Assembly (NCBI GenBank): GCA_002317385.1
Contig: DCJH01000051.1
Coordinates: 1 to 23,389 of the forward strand
Reading direction: 5' to 3'
Source of the DNA: Prevotella sp. UBA1705
GTDB lineage: Bacteria; Bacteroidota; Bacteroidia; Bacteroidales; Bacteroidaceae
DNA length: 23,389 nucleotides
Positions within the stretch are counted from its first letter, which is position 1; each line of letters starts with the position of its first letter. The position numbers were made by a program, and so were the translations under genes. The notes under the pieces were generated by a model. That model was not told the origin of the DNA. It worked only from the letters and a program-made list of their open reading frames with translations, and made no database searches. Positions 1-8,119 of this stretch are shown piece by piece.

Positions 1-23
1 GAGTTCGAGTCTCGTTTGCCGCT
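1..23 (+). tRNA. tRNA-Gly, 3' fragment (window begins inside the T-arm)
   Basis: The first bases form the second half of a tRNA. Positions 1-3 and 11-13 pair as part of the T stem around a seven-base loop, TTCGAGT, matching the conserved T-loop. Positions 16-22 (TTGCCGC) would be the 3' strand of the acceptor stem and T23 the discriminator base. The run closely resembles the end of the glycine GCC tRNA known from E. coli, and glycine tRNAs often carry a U discriminator, so Gly is the best call. No CCA is encoded; it would be added after transcription. The anticodon lies outside the window, so the identity cannot be proved here. Confidence 0.7.
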
Positions 24-52
24 CTTTGTATTAAGAGAAACATCACTTTTCA

Positions 53-604
53 ATGAACTTATATTTAAGATATTTTGATAATGAGATTCTTGTCTCTAAT
101 GTAGACGAGGCTATAGACTTCCTGCGTTCAATTCAAGATATTGATGTTACTCCAGACCTGGAGGCGGACGTACGCGACTATGCCGCAAGCGATGTTTTCT
201 TCCCCAAACGTTACAAGGTTCGTGCCCACGTCTATTTCATCATCATCAAGACCGTAGCTGCTACGATGCTCGACTTCAAGCAGAAGAAGGGTCTCCGTTC
301 CCCTATGCAGGCTCCTACACAGGACCATCGGGGTATGGCCGACAATGTGATGATGCACCTGGCGGAGATCCGCGAGGGCTGGTATGAGGGCGAACTTGAT
401 TTCAAACGTGTGGTGATGGTACCTTCCACTGGCAAGCACGAATACCGCGACACCCGTTTTGTGGCCCGTTGCAAAGCCACGTCGGGGGCCGATTGCTACA
501 ACCGCATCGTAGACCATCTGCGTGGACGCGTAGACGGACGCAGTCAGTTCCCGTCGGCTAAGGGCAAGAATTTCCGCTTCAAGTATCTGGGAATGTGGAA
601 ATAA
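53..604 (+). CDS. Uncharacterised 183-aa protein
   Basis: I do not recognise a family. The product is a soluble, charged 183-aa protein with no signal peptide or membrane segment. The first third is acidic (roughly residues 9-45) and the C-terminus is basic and aromatic, ending in a run rich in Lys, Phe and Arg. The middle (about residues 55-110) is a plausible helical/strand mix containing a short run of isoleucines. The ATG at 53 lies about 30 bases after the tRNA end, and the next gene, ssb, starts 31 bases after its stop on the same strand, so it may be co-transcribed with ssb. In many Bacteroidales mutY lies upstream of ssb; this protein is not MutY, as it has no HhH or Fe-S cysteine motif. 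Coding status is supported by length, strand agreement and tight spacing. Function is unknown. Confidence 0.8.
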   Translation: MNLYLRYFDNEILVSNVDEAIDFLRSIQDIDVTPDLEADVRDYAASDVFFPKRYKVRAHVYFIIIKTVAATMLDFKQKKGLRSPMQAPTQDHRGMADNVMMHLAEIREGWYEGELDFKRVVMVPSTGKHEYRDTRFVARCKATSGADCYNRIVDHLRGRVDGRSQFPSAKGKNFRFKYLGMWK

Positions 605-635
605 TCTGAACGTTTCTTCACCAATTTCTGACCAT

Positions 636-1061
636 ATGAATAAGGTAATGCTCATAGGCAACGTAGGCAAGGATCCCGAGGTGCGTTATTACGACGCCGA
701 CCAGGCTGTGGCCAAGCTGCCCCTTGCCACTACCGAGCGAGGCTATACGCTCAAGAATGGCACGCAGGTTCCCGACCGGACCGACTGGCACAACCTGGTA
801 TTCTATCGTCAGATGGCCAAGATAGTGGAGCAATATGTGCACCGAGGTGACAAGCTCTACGTGGAGGGGCGGTTGAGATACAGTAGTTACGACGACCAGC
901 AGGGTAAGCGAAGGTTTGTCACAGAGATACTTGTAGAGAATATGGAGATGCTCACTCCGCGACAGAAATCGCCGGAACAGGCATCTGCGGGCAGTGAGGT
1001 GCCACCGGTGGCCAGTGTGAATGCACAGGCCGAACAGCCGGACGACCGATTGCCTTTCTAA
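636..1061 (+). CDS. ssb: Single-stranded DNA-binding protein
   Basis: This 141-aa protein is a typical bacterial SSB, which coats single-stranded DNA in replication, recombination and repair and recruits partner proteins through its C-terminal tip. The OB-fold occupies about residues 1-105, opening with MNKVMLIGNVGKDPEVRY and containing the family's W-HNLVFY and KLYVEGRL strands. A short flexible tail rich in Pro, Ala and Gln leads to the acidic tip DDRLPF, a variant of the usual DDDIPF/DDDLPF peptide with Arg in the third place. The length is normal. It is the first gene of a tight run with gldE, whose start lies 11 bases after the ssb stop. Confidence 0.96.
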   Translation: MNKVMLIGNVGKDPEVRYYDADQAVAKLPLATTERGYTLKNGTQVPDRTDWHNLVFYRQMAKIVEQYVHRGDKLYVEGRLRYSSYDDQQGKRRFVTEILVENMEMLTPRQKSPEQASAGSEVPPVASVNAQAEQPDDRLPF

Positions 1062-1072
1062 TTTAACGCGAC

Positions 1073-2380
1073 TTGGATATTTCGGACATACAGCAATTAG
1101 GAGATTTAGTGGTTTTCCATCCGATAACCACCGGTGTTGTCATAGCAGCTTTGTTGGCTGCTTTTCTGCTTTTGTTATCGGGCTTTGCCAGCGGTTCAGA
1201 AATAGCCTTCTTCAGTCTTTCTCCCCAGGATCTCGACAATCTCGAGCCGGAAAAAAACGATAGCGACGCTTCCATCCAGACTTTGAGGATGGACTCTGAG
1301 CGCACGCTGGCCACCATTCTGATTACCAACAACTTTGTCAACGTGACCATCATCATGTTGTGCAACTACATCTTCGGCTCGCTCATTGAGTTTCAGGCGG
1401 AGTGGTTGGAGTTTGTTTGTATCACCGTGCTGCTCACCTTCCTCTTGCTTCTCTTTGGAGAAATCATGCCCAAGGTGTATAGTCGGCAGGATCCTCTCCG
1501 GTTCTGCAGACGTGCGGTGGGCGGTATTTTGTTCTTCCGCAAGCTGTTCTGGCCCCTTGGTACGGTGCTCCTCAAGAGTGGTGTGATAGCCGAAAAGGCG
1601 GTGCCCAAGGAGAAGCGCCAACTCAGTGTGGACGATTTGGAGCACGCGCTGAAGCTCACCGATAAGGAGGAAATCAAGGATGAGCAGAGCATGTTGCGCG
1701 GCATCATACGCTTTGGCGATGAGACTGCCAAGGAAATTATGACCAGTAGGCAAGACATGGTGGGTGTGGAGATTCACAGTAGTTACCAAGATGTGTTGAA
1801 ATGCATCGTGGAAAACAACTACAGTCGCATACCTGTCTATCAGGATAATGACGATAATATCCGTGGCGTGCTCTACATCAAGGATCTGCTTCCGCACCTC
1901 TCTAAGGCGCCTGGATTCCGTTGGCAGAGTCTTATCAGGCCTCCTTATTTCGTACCTGAGACCAAGAAGATCGACGATTTGCTGCACGAATTTCAGGAAA
2001 ATAAGGTGCATATTGCCATTGTTGTCGACGAGTTTGGAGGCACGAGCGGCCTGGTGACGCTCGAAGACATACTTGAAGAGATTGTCGGTGAGATCAACGA
2101 CGAGTACGATGACGATGAGAACACCTACTCGAAACTCAATTACAACACTTACCTTTTTGAGGGAAAGACCCTGCTGAGCGACTTTTGCAAGATACTTCAA
2201 ATAGATGTCGATGAGTTCGCCGACATCGAAGGCGATGCCGATACCTTGGCCGGACTGCTGCTTGAAATCAAAGGTGACTTCCTGAGTATCCACGAAAGGA
2301 TAGACTATAAGAACTATCGTTTTGAGGTGATGGCCGTGGAAGGCCGGCGCATCAGCCGCGTCAAGGTTACACTTTCCTAA
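1073..2380 (+). CDS. gldE: GldE-type CNNM/CBS-domain membrane protein (TTG start)
   Basis: This 435-aa protein belongs to the CorC/HlyC-like hemolysin family. It has an N-terminal CNNM (DUF21) membrane domain (about residues 18-180, with hydrophobic helices near 18-40, 85-120 and 135-165), a CBS pair (about 205-335) and a C-terminal CorC_HlyC domain (about 345-430). The hallmark DEFGG-SGLVTLEDILEEIVG stretch is present near residues 320-340. The relatives best described in Bacteroidetes are GldE proteins, named from gliding and lipoprotein-related work in Flavobacterium; in non-gliding Bacteroidales the role is not settled. The start is a TTG 11 bases after ssb. No ATG occurs before the membrane domain, so the rare start codon is needed. 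No gldD gene follows. Confidence 0.88.
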   Translation: MDISDIQQLGDLVVFHPITTGVVIAALLAAFLLLLSGFASGSEIAFFSLSPQDLDNLEPEKNDSDASIQTLRMDSERTLATILITNNFVNVTIIMLCNYIFGSLIEFQAEWLEFVCITVLLTFLLLLFGEIMPKVYSRQDPLRFCRRAVGGILFFRKLFWPLGTVLLKSGVIAEKAVPKEKRQLSVDDLEHALKLTDKEEIKDEQSMLRGIIRFGDETAKEIMTSRQDMVGVEIHSSYQDVLKCIVENNYSRIPVYQDNDDNIRGVLYIKDLLPHLSKAPGFRWQSLIRPPYFVPETKKIDDLLHEFQENKVHIAIVVDEFGGTSGLVTLEDILEEIVGEINDEYDDDENTYSKLNYNTYLFEGKTLLSDFCKILQIDVDEFADIEGDADTLAGLLLEIKGDFLSIHERIDYKNYRFEVMAVEGRRISRVKVTLS

Positions 2381-2390
2381 GTCCTCGCCC

Positions 2391-2990
2391 ATGCCTTTAG
2401 TAAGAGACGGACAGATAGGCCGTGATGCCCGATTGTGCATCTGGCAGATTACCGAGCCCATAGAAGCCATGCCCATTCCTGAGAGAGCAGATCTTTCGGC
2501 GCTCCACTCTGCCTCGCGTCGTCGTGAGGTGCAGGCTGTGTATGCCCTGTTGGCCTATATGACCGGGCGCAACGACCTCGTGATCGACCACGACGATACC
2601 GGTCGGCCCACATTGCCCGGCTGGAATCTCAGCATCAGCCATACCAAAGGCTGGGCCGCCCTGGTGATGTCGGCCAACCGACGTGTAGCCGTAGACATAG
2701 AATATGTGTCCGACAGGGTGAGCCGGGTGGCCGATAGGTTTATCCGTGAAGATGAGCAGAAGGGAAGTTTGGCCCATCAACTCATCAATTGGAGCGCCAA
2801 GGAGACCGTCTTCAAATATCTTAACGAGGAGCGCCTGGAGTATTTCGAGATGCGCCTGGCTCCCTTTAAGCCCGAGGCAAGGGGTAGGGTAGAGGTCTCT
2901 GATCTCAGGTTTCCAAAACTGGTTGCGGTATCCTATGAACTGAATACCGACTATGTTCTGACCTACTCGGTGGAGTCGGAGGGAGAATAA
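2391..2990 (+). CDS. 4'-phosphopantetheinyl transferase superfamily protein
   Basis: The 199-aa product shows the Sfp-type pattern: the substrate-binding SISHTKGWAAL segment at residues 81-91, the Mg-binding VDIE with D102 and E104, and the W-SAKE---K motif with E138 and K142. Enzymes of this superfamily move the phosphopantetheine arm of CoA onto a serine of a carrier protein. With one such gene in view, the partner could be fatty-acid ACP or a secondary carrier protein; this cannot be decided from the sequence. The ATG is 10 bases after the gldE stop, so it is probably the last gene of the ssb-gldE run, a neighbourhood seen in other Bacteroidales. The gene is intact. Confidence 0.9.
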   Translation: MPLVRDGQIGRDARLCIWQITEPIEAMPIPERADLSALHSASRRREVQAVYALLAYMTGRNDLVIDHDDTGRPTLPGWNLSISHTKGWAALVMSANRRVAVDIEYVSDRVSRVADRFIREDEQKGSLAHQLINWSAKETVFKYLNEERLEYFEMRLAPFKPEARGRVEVSDLRFPKLVAVSYELNTDYVLTYSVESEGE

Positions 2991-3081
2991 ACGTGAAAGA
3001 TTAAAGAATTTGTTCCCCTTGGAAATGCAATGTGGGAGTGCTTTTAAAAATAAAAAGCGGTTCTCATGCAGTTTGAATCAT

Positions 3082-3100
3082 GTCCTCAGCGAGGACTTTT
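3082..3100 (+). terminator. Intrinsic terminator after the ssb-gldE-PPTase run
   Basis: A perfect six-base-pair hairpin, GTCCTC-AGC-GAGGAC (3082-3096), is followed directly by four T residues. It lies between the convergent ends of the transferase gene and the response-regulator gene. The stem is short, so termination strength is uncertain. Confidence 0.55.
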
Positions 3101-3111
3101 GTGGCCTTGCA

Positions 3112-3750
3112 TTAGATATAATACTCGGCCGAGTCGATGAGCCCGGCCCTCAAAGCATACTTGGTTACCTCGCGGGCGTTGTTCACTCCGAGCTTGCGGA
3201 AGATGTTTTTGCGGTGGGTATTTACCGTGTGGAAACTGGAAAAACGTTTGTCGGCAATCTCGCGGGTAGTGAGACCGAGCGCTATGTCGCGAAGAATCTC
3301 GGTCTCGGTCTTGGTGAGTTTCACGCCTTCCTCGTGCGCAGGTTCCTGTGCAAGCAGCAGTTCGGTGATGTGCTGACAGATGAATCGGCGGTGATGGATG
3401 GCAAAAAACAGGGCCTCGTTGATTTCCGATAAGGGGGAATCCTTCATCAATATGCCAAACTGGTTGCTGCTTGCCATGACCTTTCGGGCGAAGTCTACGC
3501 TGAGATCTTCACTGAACAGCAACCAACTTGACTCGTGGAAGCGCTGACCAAGGATGAGTAGTTCCTCGACATCGTTCAGGTCGAAGAGCGTATAGTCGAG
3601 CACCACCACACTGTCGGGCACCTCGCGCAGGCCCTGTATGAGCTCCGCCTTGTCTTCCACATACTTGTAATTCACCTCAGCCATGCTGCCGAGGAGATAC
3701 ATCAGTCCTGCCCGACTGATGTCCTGATTGTCTGCCAAAAGAATGTTCAT
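3112..3750 (-). CDS. NarL/LuxR-type response regulator, orphan
   Basis: This 212-aa protein has an N-terminal receiver domain (residues 1-120) and a C-terminal LuxR-type DNA-binding domain (about 144-205, with the TKTETEILRDIALGLT start and the TVNTHRKNIFRKLGV recognition region). The likely phosphoacceptor is D52 in VVVLDYTLFD, with S80 and K103 in the expected switch positions. The acidic pair near the N-terminus is D7-N8 rather than two acids, so Mg binding may be altered. No histidine kinase lies beside it. It starts 53 bases after the DUF5686 stop on the same strand and could be the last gene of the minus-strand operon from 9677. Its target genes are unknown. Confidence 0.93.
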   Translation of the reverse strand: MNILLADNQDISRAGLMYLLGSMAEVNYKYVEDKAELIQGLREVPDSVVVLDYTLFDLNDVEELLILGQRFHESSWLLFSEDLSVDFARKVMASSNQFGILMKDSPLSEINEALFFAIHHRRFICQHITELLLAQEPAHEEGVKLTKTETEILRDIALGLTTREIADKRFSSFHTVNTHRKNIFRKLGVNNAREVTKYALRAGLIDSAEYYI

Positions 3751-3803
3751 CTCTCTTTTTCCTTATTCTTCTCTCTGCCGCGCAGCCCTCTGCGCCTCCC
3801 TTC

Positions 3804-6401
3804 TTAGAATGTCATGCGGAACATGAAGCGTACGCCGTGGCGGCTGGCCGTGGGCAGGGAGGTATAGTTGCAGCGGTGCACATATTCCACATGGAGCACC
3901 TTGAAGATATTGTGGATACCGGCCACCCACTCCACGTAGGGGCGTTTGGGGTCCATCACGTAGCATCCCTCGGGAAACTGCATGAGCACGTCGCTGCCAG
4001 CATTCTGTTCGAGGTAGGGATTATTCTTGTCGGTGAGCTTGCCCCAGAGGCATTTCACGCCGATATATTCCCTCCATTTGAGTTTCTTGAGGAGCGGAAT
4101 GCGGTTGAATATCTTTCCGTTGAGATCCCATCCCATGTCCAAGCTGGCATAACGGTCATTGAGAAACTCCATGTTGTTGATGAGATTGAACGACTCATCC
4201 TCGATGATGTAGCTCAGATTGGCCGCCGGCATGATGAGCAGAGGGTAGGGCACGCGGTTCCACTGGGCACCCGCTTTGATATAGGTGTCTATCTTTCCCC
4301 AGCTGTTCATCCAGAAACGCTTGTAGATTCCGGCCTCGCTGAGGTTGTAGTTATACTGTCCGCCGAGCACGCCTTTGAGTCCCATGGTGTGCTGGAGCAT
4401 AAACACGGGAGCGTCGAGATTGATGGGAATGCGGCGCTGCTTGGTGTTGATGTAGGTACGGCCGGGCGACAGGAGGAACTGCATACTCAGCTCTGTGGTG
4501 CGTATCTTGCCGTTGTGGAGCATGTCGCCGGCTGCCACGCCCTCGGGAAAAGTGAAGTCTGTGCCAGTGCTCAGCTTGTTGTAGAACAGGCGTCCAGCCG
4601 CTTCGTCCTCCTCTGTCTTGAGTCCAATGGTTGTCTTGAGTCCCCACTCCTGCTCGTATTCGAACTTGAGTTCCTGACGATTATAGAACATCATCTTGTC
4701 GACGGTGGCCCATTTGAACGCTGTGAACACGTTGTCCTTGTCGGTATGCACAAACTTATCCGACGGCGATGTGACGTCGTAGGTCGACGTGAAGGAGATG
4801 GTGCGACGTGGAAACTCGCGTGGCAGGTAGTCCTTTTTGTTGAAAGAGTAGGTCAGCTCGCCCTTGTAGTAGTTCTTCTTGGAGTGCCATCCATGGGCAT
4901 AGTAGCCCGAGAGGAACCAGTGTTTGTTGAGATTGGCAGTGGTCTGCGCACTCAGTCGGGTGCGATATCCGTCGATGAAGTTCTTGGTAATCGTGGTGTT
5001 CATCGGGCCGAGGTCTACCTTGCTCGGGTGGTTCTCGTCGCCAGTCTCCACGAAATTCTCCACCAAGGCCTTCACACCGAATATGATATACTTGAAGCCC
5101 TTGGTCTGCTCGATGCGGTGGATGAACGCATTCATCGAACCTTCGCTCTTGGTGAGTTCTACGGTGCGGTATTTGTTCCAGAACGCCTCGTCGCGCATCT
5201 GGGCATTGGCCTCACGCCGTTCCTTGGCCTTGCCCTTGAACAGCTGCTTGGGCAACTCGTCGAAGGCATAGTCGTCGAGTCGGGTCGTTCGGGTGACGAG
5301 CACCTTGGAGAGAAAGTTTGAGATCTTCATCTCCACTATCATATCGTCTACACTCAGTGCCCACTCGCCGTCGGGCAGTCGGCGATACTCCTGCGTCACC
5401 TGCAGATTCTCCACGAAGTTCACGTCGCTGCGCTTGGGAATGGTGAGGTTGCAGCGCTTCACGTGAAGTGTCGAGTCGGCCAATATATAGAGTTCACCGC
5501 GGAAACCGAAGTCCTGCTGGTTGTTGGGGAGGAACTGAAGATGATAGCAGAGGTCATGGTCTACATAGACCGTGTCTTCGATATAGTATCTGTAGAAGAC
5601 TATAGCATCCTTTCCGATGGGGGAGGTGAAGGGGAATTGCAGCAATCTCACCTGGTCGTCGTAGATGTCTACATCGGTAAACACGTCCTTCATGGCCACC
5701 GTAAGGATGTCGCCGGTCTGCAAGAGCTGATTGATTCCCGTAGTGCTCTGACCCTGGATAATGTCTTTCTCCGACTTCGGGTCCTTGCGATAGATGTGCT
5801 GGGTAACAGTCTCGTCTACGCTGATGGGGAGGATGAGCTTGTTGTTGTAGGGGCTGGTCTCCACCTGGTCGAGCAGCCATTTGTGCTTGCTGATGAAGCC
5901 CGAGTCGATGTCGGCCTTGGTAATGTCGTTCACCGCACAGGTCAACTTCTGATACTTGGTGTATTGCAGATAGTCGTGATTCTGCAGGTCGGTGCGCTTC
6001 TTAGCGGCTATCACTCGTTTCATGAGCTCCACGGCGGGGTTGTTTTTGCGGCTATACTTGCCACGGTTAGACCTCACCACCACCTCGTTGAGCTGTTTGG
6101 TGTCGGGCTTGAGCTTGATGTCGAGTCGCGCCGGCGTGCTGGCGGTGATGTTCACCGTCCTCGATTTGTAGCCCACGGCCGAGAAAGTGAGCTGCCATCC
6201 CTCGTGTCTGTCGATGGAATATTCGCCCATGGCATTACCGCTCACGGCCACATGATACCCCTTGTAAGATGCACTGGGATAGAGCAAGGTATCGCCGGTC
6301 TCTGCGTCGGTAATGACACCGCGAATCTGCGCGCTGATACTTGTCACAAGCATCAGTAGCGTCATGGTCAAAAATATCCTGAATCTTTTCATCCTTTTCA
6401 T
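3804..6401 (-). CDS. DUF5686 outer-membrane protein with CarboxypepD_reg-like domain
   Basis: The 865-aa product has a signal peptide (about residues 1-24, ending SISAQ), a carboxypeptidase-regulatory-like beta-sandwich (about 25-115, the domain also found at the N-terminus of SusC proteins), and a long DUF5686 region. The rest is rich in alternating aromatic strands and ends HGVRFMFRMTF; a terminal Phe after alternating hydrophobics is the usual outer-membrane barrel insertion signal. It lacks a TonB plug, so it is not a SusC-type receptor. Members of this family are large Bacteroidetes envelope proteins of unknown function. It starts 27 bases after the HAD gene and is probably in the same operon. 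The gene is full length. The ATG at 6401 gives a good basic signal-peptide N-terminus (MKRMKRFR). Confidence 0.88.
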   Translation of the reverse strand: MKRMKRFRIFLTMTLLMLVTSISAQIRGVITDAETGDTLLYPSASYKGYHVAVSGNAMGEYSIDRHEGWQLTFSAVGYKSRTVNITASTPARLDIKLKPDTKQLNEVVVRSNRGKYSRKNNPAVELMKRVIAAKKRTDLQNHDYLQYTKYQKLTCAVNDITKADIDSGFISKHKWLLDQVETSPYNNKLILPISVDETVTQHIYRKDPKSEKDIIQGQSTTGINQLLQTGDILTVAMKDVFTDVDIYDDQVRLLQFPFTSPIGKDAIVFYRYYIEDTVYVDHDLCYHLQFLPNNQQDFGFRGELYILADSTLHVKRCNLTIPKRSDVNFVENLQVTQEYRRLPDGEWALSVDDMIVEMKISNFLSKVLVTRTTRLDDYAFDELPKQLFKGKAKERREANAQMRDEAFWNKYRTVELTKSEGSMNAFIHRIEQTKGFKYIIFGVKALVENFVETGDENHPSKVDLGPMNTTITKNFIDGYRTRLSAQTTANLNKHWFLSGYYAHGWHSKKNYYKGELTYSFNKKDYLPREFPRRTISFTSTYDVTSPSDKFVHTDKDNVFTAFKWATVDKMMFYNRQELKFEYEQEWGLKTTIGLKTEEDEAAGRLFYNKLSTGTDFTFPEGVAAGDMLHNGKIRTTELSMQFLLSPGRTYINTKQRRIPINLDAPVFMLQHTMGLKGVLGGQYNYNLSEAGIYKRFWMNSWGKIDTYIKAGAQWNRVPYPLLIMPAANLSYIIEDESFNLINNMEFLNDRYASLDMGWDLNGKIFNRIPLLKKLKWREYIGVKCLWGKLTDKNNPYLEQNAGSDVLMQFPEGCYVMDPKRPYVEWVAGIHNIFKVLHVEYVHRCNYTSLPTASRHGVRFMFRMTF

Positions 6402-6428
6402 TTTGTTATCGCCTTTCGACGGTGGAAA

Positions 6429-7127
6429 TTAGAGCAGCTGGGCCAGGTCGGTAATCACCTTGTCGGGCAGCGACTCATCGTAAGTCTTGTCTGTCCAGCC
6501 TTCGCCGGTGAACCACACGGTGTGGCATCCGGCCTTGATGGCGGGCTCAATATCCTTGTAGAAGCTGTCGCCCACCACGCAGACCTCCTCCGGTTTGAGC
6601 CCGAGACGATTCACGCCGAGCGTGAATATGCGGGAGTCGGGTTTGCGAAGCCCCACGACGGCCGACTCAACGACCTCGGGAAAAAACTCTTTCAGTCCGA
6701 ACTCTTCGAGCACCACGTTGATGTTTCCGTAGAAGTTGCTCACCAGAACCATGGGATATTGCGCGTGGAGCTGGGCCAGCACGTCGCGGCTGTGGGCCGT
6801 GATCCGCTTCACTTCGGCATAGAGGTCGTCGAGAACAGCCTGGTGTTTCTCGTTGAATTGCTGTTCGTCGGCATCCCATTTGCCGGTGAAACAGAGGCTC
6901 TCCATCTCCAATCGAATCTTCACGCTCAGCGTTTTGTAGAACGTAAAGTCGGGCCTGATGATGGGTTCCTTGCCCAGTGTGCGCTCTGCATAGACGTAGG
7001 CGTCGCGAAATTGCTGTTCGGTCACGGGAACCTGTTGCCGCTGATAGGCATGCCAGAGCATCTGACCCCAATGACAACCTGCGGTATCGAGCGTACCGCC
7101 ATAATCGAAAATATATCCCTTGATCAT
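6429..7127 (-). CDS. HAD-superfamily hydrolase, variant motif I
   Basis: The 232-aa protein has the HAD core with a C1-type helical cap: motif I at residues 8-12 (D8-Y-G-G-T), motif II LVSNF, the lysine motif in GLRKPDSRIF, and motif IV VVGDSFYKDIEPA. These enzymes usually remove phosphate through an aspartyl intermediate on D8. The residue two after D8, normally an Asp acting as acid/base, is Gly here. Some HAD phosphatases with Gly there are known (YihX type), so activity is still possible. The start is 5 bases after the CDP-alcohol transferase stop. That spacing suggests a dephosphorylation step on the product or precursor of that enzyme, which is inference. Confidence 0.9.
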   Translation of the reverse strand: MIKGYIFDYGGTLDTAGCHWGQMLWHAYQRQQVPVTEQQFRDAYVYAERTLGKEPIIRPDFTFYKTLSVKIRLEMESLCFTGKWDADEQQFNEKHQAVLDDLYAEVKRITAHSRDVLAQLHAQYPMVLVSNFYGNINVVLEEFGLKEFFPEVVESAVVGLRKPDSRIFTLGVNRLGLKPEEVCVVGDSFYKDIEPAIKAGCHTVWFTGEGWTDKTYDESLPDKVITDLAQLL

Positions 7128-7132
7128 TGTTT

Positions 7133-8074
7133 CTAAAGTTTAGCGAGGGCTGCCGACTGCTGTTCGCATATCGTCTCGTGCCTCTTGTGCATATAAATGT
7201 AAAGCAGATTGAGCAGTGTAATCTCAAACAACATGTAGACCCAAGGGCAGTTGAGTAGGCAAGTGATGTAGAGTACAATAGCCCGGGTGTTGAACGTGAG
7301 GATGTTGGCGTAGGCCATCAGTGGCCGACTGCCCTTGAGGAAATCCTGCCTGATGGGCTCCAGGTCGGCCTTGTCGCGGGTGGCTGCAGCCTCTTTCCAC
7401 TGGGCAAAAAACTGCTGGAACTTGGGCGTGCGGGTCTCCTGGTTCTTGCAGTAGCCCGAGTAGCTTTTGTAGAACAGCTTGGCGAAGACCTTCGACGCGG
7501 GTGTGCTCTCGTAGATGGCGCGCTGTTGGGCGTAGTTGTCGAGTTCTGAGCCTTCCTTTCCCTTGAGGAAAAAGAGGTGAATCTGACGGTAATAGTCGGC
7601 GATCATGCTCTGCGGCGAGTGGCTCAGGATGCCTGCGATGGCTGCCAGACACCAGATGCCGATGCCCCATTTTATCTCTGTGCCGGGTATATATTGGCCT
7701 TGCATGCGCAGGCAGAGGGCTGCATAGATGGCTATAAACCACACATCGCCTGAGGCTCCGTCCAGTACTCGCCCCACGAGGGTCTTCTTTCCGGTGAGCC
7801 GTGCCATCTGGCCGTCGGTGGAATCGCAGAAGTCGGCCAGCACGAGAAGCGCCACGCCCATGAGGTTGTGGGCCAGATCTGTATAGTAGAACATCCAGCC
7901 CGCGCCGATTCCAAGAAATATCGACAATACGGTGATGACGTTGGGGTGGATGCCAAGCTTGTTCCAGAGCAGGGCGAAGACCAGTCCGATGGGACGGTTG
8001 AAATGTACATCCAACCACTCTTCGGTGTCGTTCGACTTGAAAGAAGCTTGCAATAATTCTTTAAATGTTGACAT
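7133..8074 (-). CDS. CDP-alcohol phosphatidyltransferase family membrane protein
   Basis: The 313-aa integral membrane protein carries the CDP-alcohol transferase signature: D84-S-T-D87-G88-Q-M-A91-R92, then eight residues, G101, three residues and D105. Enzymes of this family join an alcohol to a CDP-activated partner, releasing CMP, and make phospholipids or phosphodiester-linked polyols. The fourth acidic residue, normally four after the third, is at D110, one place late (G109 fills the usual place). Hydrophobic helices are near 30-62, 70-82, 110-150 and the C-terminal 255-300. It is longer than PgsA or PssA types. It lies between an ATP-grasp gene (45 bases upstream) and the HAD gene (5 bases downstream). 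The substrate is unknown. Confidence 0.9.
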   Translation of the reverse strand: MSTFKELLQASFKSNDTEEWLDVHFNRPIGLVFALLWNKLGIHPNVITVLSIFLGIGAGWMFYYTDLAHNLMGVALLVLADFCDSTDGQMARLTGKKTLVGRVLDGASGDVWFIAIYAALCLRMQGQYIPGTEIKWGIGIWCLAAIAGILSHSPQSMIADYYRQIHLFFLKGKEGSELDNYAQQRAIYESTPASKVFAKLFYKSYSGYCKNQETRTPKFQQFFAQWKEAAATRDKADLEPIRQDFLKGSRPLMAYANILTFNTRAIVLYITCLLNCPWVYMLFEITLLNLLYIYMHKRHETICEQQSAALAKL

Positions 8075-8119
8075 ATTCCTTTATTTTCCTGTATGCTCCC
8101 TCACGGGATGGGTTTGTTC

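Noticed and set aside
1196..2476. 426-codon minus-strand open frame opposite gldE
   Set aside because: GldE domains are unmistakable on the plus strand; this frame runs across the gene boundary without any start context.
3837..6359. Two long plus-strand open frames (494 and 298 codons) opposite the DUF5686 gene
   Set aside because: They are antisense to a well-supported gene with signal peptide and barrel end; the composition, rich in Val, His and Leu, is typical of reverse-frame shadows.
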